A stretch of 14,880 nucleotides of DNA from Clostridiaceae bacterium (GTDB lineage Bacteria > Bacillota > Clostridia > Clostridiales > Clostridiaceae). The stretch covers positions 1 through 14,880 of the forward strand of contig DOKV01000116.1 in assembly GCA_003510765.1 (NCBI GenBank), written 5' to 3'. Positions within the stretch are counted from its first letter, which is position 1, and the number at the start of each line of letters is the position of its first letter. Of this stretch, positions 14,232-14,880 are shown one piece after another. The notes beneath the pieces are model-generated. The model had not been told where the DNA came from. It saw nothing but the letters and a program-made list of their open reading frames with translations, and searched no databases. The position numbers and the translations under genes were made by a program.

Positions 14232-14880
14232 AGATCTCCTCCATGGATAAGCTTTCCCGAAGGGTCTTTGCCAAGAGATTCAACGAAGCTTCCTTTTTTT
14301 CTCCATAGTCCATGAAAGGACCCTTCAAAGGCTTCAAGCCTTTTCTTTCTCGTAGCATATTGAGGAAGGATCTGGTAAAGGCGCCTTGATCAAAAAGCCC
14401 ATGGAGATAGGTGCCAAAAAGGCCTTCCGTCAAGGAAAAATATCCCTCTTCTTCCCAAGTGTCATCCTTTTCTAGATAAAACATAGGGTCATGCTCCTGT
14501 AACGCCACGGTTTTCCCTCTATGGAGTTCATAGCCCTTCACCGGGCTATTCAGCGAAGCACTATAGCCCTTTCGTTGTAGGGTGATTTTCTTTTCTGCTA
14601 AAGTGGTCTCCATGGGTAATAGCCCAAATCCCTTCATCTCCTCTAAGGGAGATTCCAGGTGTTCTGGGTCTTTCAACCTTTCCCCCATCATCTGATAGCC
14701 CCCACAGATGCCCCCAATGAACGTACCGTTTTTATGCGCCTTCCTAAGGGCTTCTTCCATGCCATGGGCTTTTAACATGGCCAAATCTTCCAAGGTATTT
14801 TTTGTCCCCGGTAGAAGGATGAGATCTAAGCCTTCTAAGGAATCCCCTGGTAAAAGTATTTTTACCGCCACATCCTCTTG
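14212..14880 (-). CDS. cbiP: Cobyric acid synthase, C-terminal part (5' end outside the window)
   Basis: The glutamine amidotransferase end of CbiP, which amidates four side chains of adenosylcobyrinate diamide. The 222 visible codons contain DLILLPGTKNTLEDL, the oxyanion/nucleophile block GGICGGYQMMG with catalytic Cys59 (numbered from the window edge), GYELHRG, and GTYLHGLFD with the probable catalytic His160. This is the class I triad GATase pattern specific to CbiP/CobQ. The frame stays open through the right edge of the window. The GTG at 14871 is an internal codon, not the start, because complete CbiP proteins are about twice this length and carry an N-terminal ATP-binding domain that is missing here. 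Overlaps cbiB by 20 bases. Confidence 0.93.
   Translation of the reverse strand, partial: QEDVAVKILLPGDSLEGLDLILLPGTKNTLEDLAMLKAHGMEEALRKAHKNGTFIGGICGGYQMMGERLKDPEHLESPLEEMKGFGLLPMETTLAEKKITLQRKGYSASLNSPVKGYELHRGKTVALQEHDPMFYLEKDDTWEEEGYFSLTEGLFGTYLHGLFDQGAFTRSFLNMLRERKGLKPLKGPFMDYGEKKEASLNLLAKTLRESLSMEEIYDILHE

Noticed and set aside
1..14880. CRISPR arrays, tRNA or rRNA genes, insertion sequences
   Set aside because: No regularly spaced repeats, cloverleaf sequences, rRNA blocks or transposase motifs were seen on either strand.

Overview
The window reads as a chromosomal segment of a low-to-moderate GC anaerobic Firmicute, most likely a clostridium of the Alkaliphilus/Natronincola kind. This is an inference from three things: strong AAGGAGG-type ribosome sites, an anaerobe-type split Mrp cation antiporter, and clostridial-style corrinoid genes. 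Every gene I can support lies on the minus strand, so the window is best read from right to left.

Right part (14880 to 8795): the 3' part of a corrinoid operon in the order cbiP (5' end outside the window), cbiB, cobD, btuF, btuC, btuD, cobO. Genes overlap or almost touch. Together they import corrinoids (BtuF lipoprotein, BtuC permease, BtuD ATPase), adenosylate them (CobO), amidate the corrin ring (CbiP), make the aminopropanol phosphate arm (CobD) and attach it (CbiB). A perfect 13-bp hairpin directly after the cobO stop ends the unit.

Middle gap (8794 to 8500): about 295 bases with no gene. It holds the cobO terminator, a nested inverted-repeat region, a small palindrome and at least one sigma-A-like promoter for the next operon.

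Left-centre part (8499 to 649): ten tightly coupled genes of a multisubunit cation/proton antiporter. The order is mrpE, mrpF, mrpG, a DUF4040/MbhD-like gene, an MbhE-like gene, mrpB, mrpC, mrpD, then two large NuoL/MrpA-N-like antiporter subunits (685 and 617 aa) that are tandem paralogs. The first eight follow the mbhA-H order of the antiporter module of membrane-bound hydrogenases. No hydrogenase gene and no canonical fused MrpA is present. The split MbhD/MbhE-like proteins plus the large NuoL-like subunits presumably stand in for MrpA. A hairpin terminator follows.

Left edge (about 583 to 1): the remains of a serine beta-lactamase-fold hydrolase (AmpC/COG1680-like), broken by several stops and homopolymer frameshifts and running out of the window. 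The SxxK motif and the LGRVVEKVTGE block are still readable.
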